This document shows positions 36,707-38,767 of a DNA stretch of 38,767 nucleotides, one piece after another. A program made the position numbers and the translations under genes. The stretch's first letter is position 1. Each line of letters starts with the position of its first letter. The notes below the pieces were generated by a model. That model was not told the origin of the DNA. It did no database searches and was given only the letters and a program-made list of their open reading frames with translations. Source of the stretch: Candidatus Pacearchaeota archaeon (GTDB taxonomy: Archaea > Nanobdellota > Nanobdellia > Pacearchaeales > GW2011-AR1); NCBI GenBank assembly GCA_018304165.1, contig JAGVWS010000031.1, positions 1 to 38,767 of the forward strand, given 5' to 3'.

Positions 36707-36835
36707 AATCCTCCGCTTTATTTTGATTGAAAGGAAATCCGCATGAGTTGTAGCTGAGGAAAAGACAAATAATTAGTTATAATCCACTAACTCGACGTTT
36801 AGATAAATTGGAGCAATTATTAGTATGAGCAATAA

Positions 36836-38188
36836 TTATCCTCTTATTTCCATCCAGGTTATCCCCATTTCTTTCATTCTCTTGCCGTTCATTTTCTTAA
36901 ATTGCCCAATAACTGTTATAGGATCGTTATTTACTTTTATTTTAGCCATCAGCCTTCCGCCGTGCTCGTAAACTGCTGCGCCATATTTCTTCCTGAACCT
37001 AATCATATCTTCCGCTTTGTTCAGAGGCGGTCCTCTTATGATTTTCTCTCTTATTCTTTTTCCGCTAAAATAAATCTTTCCTTTTTGTCTTTCGTCATAT
37101 TCAAAGTGCATTTCCGGCTTATTATAACAACGCTTCATTTCTTCATTGAAAAGCTTTGCAAATTTCAGAAGTTTTGTTCCGGCAATGTCGCCGGCTTGCC
37201 TGCTAGTTGTTATCTCAATTATCGCAAAATCTTGTTTTTTCTTTTGAGCTTTCCTTTTCAGTTTTTCCACATCAACGCTTTCATGCTCAAAAAGTTTTAA
37301 TGAAGGACTTTTCAGGAATTTAATGCAGTGCTGCCGGAATCTCATAAAGGTTTCCTGCGACAGGGCAGCAAGTGCATTCCTCTCCTTGAATGTAGGGTCA
37401 ATGAGAATTATAGGCGATGAAAGTTTCGCTTCGTTAATCTCCCTCAAGACATTTTCTCTTTTGTAATGCTTCTCAATATCAATGACCAGTTTTTGTCCCG
37501 CTTCGTTTTTTAGCCTGGCTATGGCTTTAATAAAGCTTAGGAAAGTTTTGTATTCTATTATGAGCAGCTCAAGAGCATACCCCGAAAATCCTCTTATATA
37601 GCTTTCGGCTCCATAACATCCAGCACCATGGCAGAAACTCTTCGCAAGGATTATTTCGTCAGCAAGCTTCCTGTTTTTTTTCAGAGCTTTCAGCACGTAA
37701 TTCACATGGAAATAACTCAGGTCAGTGATATTCCTGGCTTGCTTCGGAGCGCTTATTTTAAGGACAGGAATTATCTCAAAAATTAAGCTGCCTTTTTTTA
37801 TCTGCACATAATCCCTTGAGCCATGCACAACCTTGAATTTCTCGCCAGTTGCTTTCATTACACTTCTGAATTTATCAATATCTTCTTCTCTATTGAATCT
37901 TATAAAAATATCAATATCAATTTCATTGGCTTCCTCATTGGGCTTCCTTCTGACAAGAGTTCCCTTGGCAAGGCTCCCGCCGATAAAAGGGGAAAGCTTC
38001 ACTCTTAATTTTCTGGCAGAATTATTTATCTTATTGATGATATCTCTTGCCCCGCTATTAATTTTATTGATATCTCTTTCATAAGGCTTGGCTTCAGAGA
38101 GCTTGCTCTGTAATATGCTTCTTAAGGTCTTGCCTGAGGCTCTACTCCTTGCTATCTGGGGTTTTTTTCTGCTCATTCCTTGCTCCAC
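36836..38188 (-). CDS. cca: archaeal CCA-adding enzyme (tRNA nucleotidyltransferase, class I)
   Basis: PFIGGSLAKGTLVRRKPNEEANEIDIDIFIRF, FCHGAGCYGAESYIRGFSGYALELLII, IILIDPTFKERNALAALS. Confidence 0.93.
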   Translation of the reverse strand: MEQGMSRKKPQIARSRASGKTLRSILQSKLSEAKPYERDINKINSGARDIINKINNSARKLRVKLSPFIGGSLAKGTLVRRKPNEEANEIDIDIFIRFNREEDIDKFRSVMKATGEKFKVVHGSRDYVQIKKGSLIFEIIPVLKISAPKQARNITDLSYFHVNYVLKALKKNRKLADEIILAKSFCHGAGCYGAESYIRGFSGYALELLIIEYKTFLSFIKAIARLKNEAGQKLVIDIEKHYKRENVLREINEAKLSSPIILIDPTFKERNALAALSQETFMRFRQHCIKFLKSPSLKLFEHESVDVEKLKRKAQKKKQDFAIIEITTSRQAGDIAGTKLLKFAKLFNEEMKRCYNKPEMHFEYDERQKGKIYFSGKRIREKIIRGPPLNKAEDMIRFRKKYGAAVYEHGGRLMAKIKVNNDPITVIGQFKKMNGKRMKEMGITWMEIRG

Positions 38189-38672
38189 CTCTTTTTCTCC
38201 TTTCAGGTATCCTTATCTTTTTGTTTATTTCATCAATGCTTAGTTTTAGAGTAGAAGCTAAATCAATGATGTACTTTCCCTCGTCCAGTTTATATATCAG
38301 GGGCCTCTTCTTGTCAAACAGATTCACTACATCTATCTCAAACTTTCCCGGCCCGGAGATTTTTATGGATTCCAAGTCAAGAATTACGGGAATCTCCTCG
38401 TCTTCAATTCCTATCATTTCTCTGACATCTTTTTCAACCTGCTTTTTGTCCATAATAGAAAGCTCTTGGGGTATTTCCGCTGCGGCTGCCGTTCCAGCAT
38501 GGGATTTAACGGCAGCTTCTGCAGCAGCTTCAGCTCCGCCTTTTCTTTCAGAAGGCAGAACTTTCAAATAGTAGAAGAAATGGCTCCCGCATCCTTTATT
38601 GCTGCATCCTTCAAGCAATTCCTTGCTTGCATCAGGGTAAATGTGTCCGCAGTGTATGCATCGGTGTGGCAT
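38142..38672 (-). CDS. zinc-ribbon protein (archaeal Zn-ribbon, COG3364-like)
   Basis: MPHRCIHCGHIYPDASKELLEGCSNKGCGSHFFYYLK. Confidence 0.75.
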   Translation of the reverse strand: MPHRCIHCGHIYPDASKELLEGCSNKGCGSHFFYYLKVLPSERKGGAEAAAEAAVKSHAGTAAAAEIPQELSIMDKKQVEKDVREMIGIEDEEIPVILDLESIKISGPGKFEIDVVNLFDKKRPLIYKLDEGKYIIDLASTLKLSIDEINKKIRIPERRKRGGARNEQKKTPDSKE

Positions 38673-38767
38673 TTTGTTGATTGACTAAATTTATTTTAAT
38701 ATTAGTTTTTATTATTTAATTACTATCTTAATCAATGAAATGACATAAGCATTTTGTTGATTGACTA

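Overview
The window looks archaeal, probably from a DPANN-type genome (inference from gene content and AT-rich style). I see about 45 credible protein genes and three tRNAs. Recognisable informational and housekeeping genes: deoxyhypusine synthase, ProRS, ATP-dependent DNA ligase, a DHH/RecJ-like phosphoesterase, L15e, Mre11-Rad50, proteasome beta subunit, the KH/beta-CASP nuclease aCPSF1 (FttA), a presenilin-like GxGD protease, signal peptidase I, a TrmB-type regulator and the CCA-adding enzyme. Several small two-gene modules resemble toxin-antitoxin pairs: two HEPN/MNT, two DUF4258/DUF2283 and one AbrB/PIN. The most unusual material is: (1) a dispersed family of hairpins with 8-bp TCAA...TTGA stems and 3-5 nt loops, arrayed four in a row after rad50 and two in a row at the presenilin start, with compensatory stem changes; (2) a five-gene locus with a small lipoprotein, a sequon-rich protein made of 22-aa tandem repeats and a TrmB regulator; (3) a tRNA-Asp with a class II-like long variable arm inside a 9-bp leader/trailer helix, preceded by two degraded tRNA-like copies; (4) tandem 62-nt and 27-nt repeats upstream of aCPSF1; (5) roughly 200-nt intergenic elements bounded by TTGGTGATTAG-type inverted repeats; (6) duplicated gene 3' ends (ligase, presenilin), the latter bracketing an AbrB/PIN module. 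All calls come from reading the sequence; no searches or folding programs were run.
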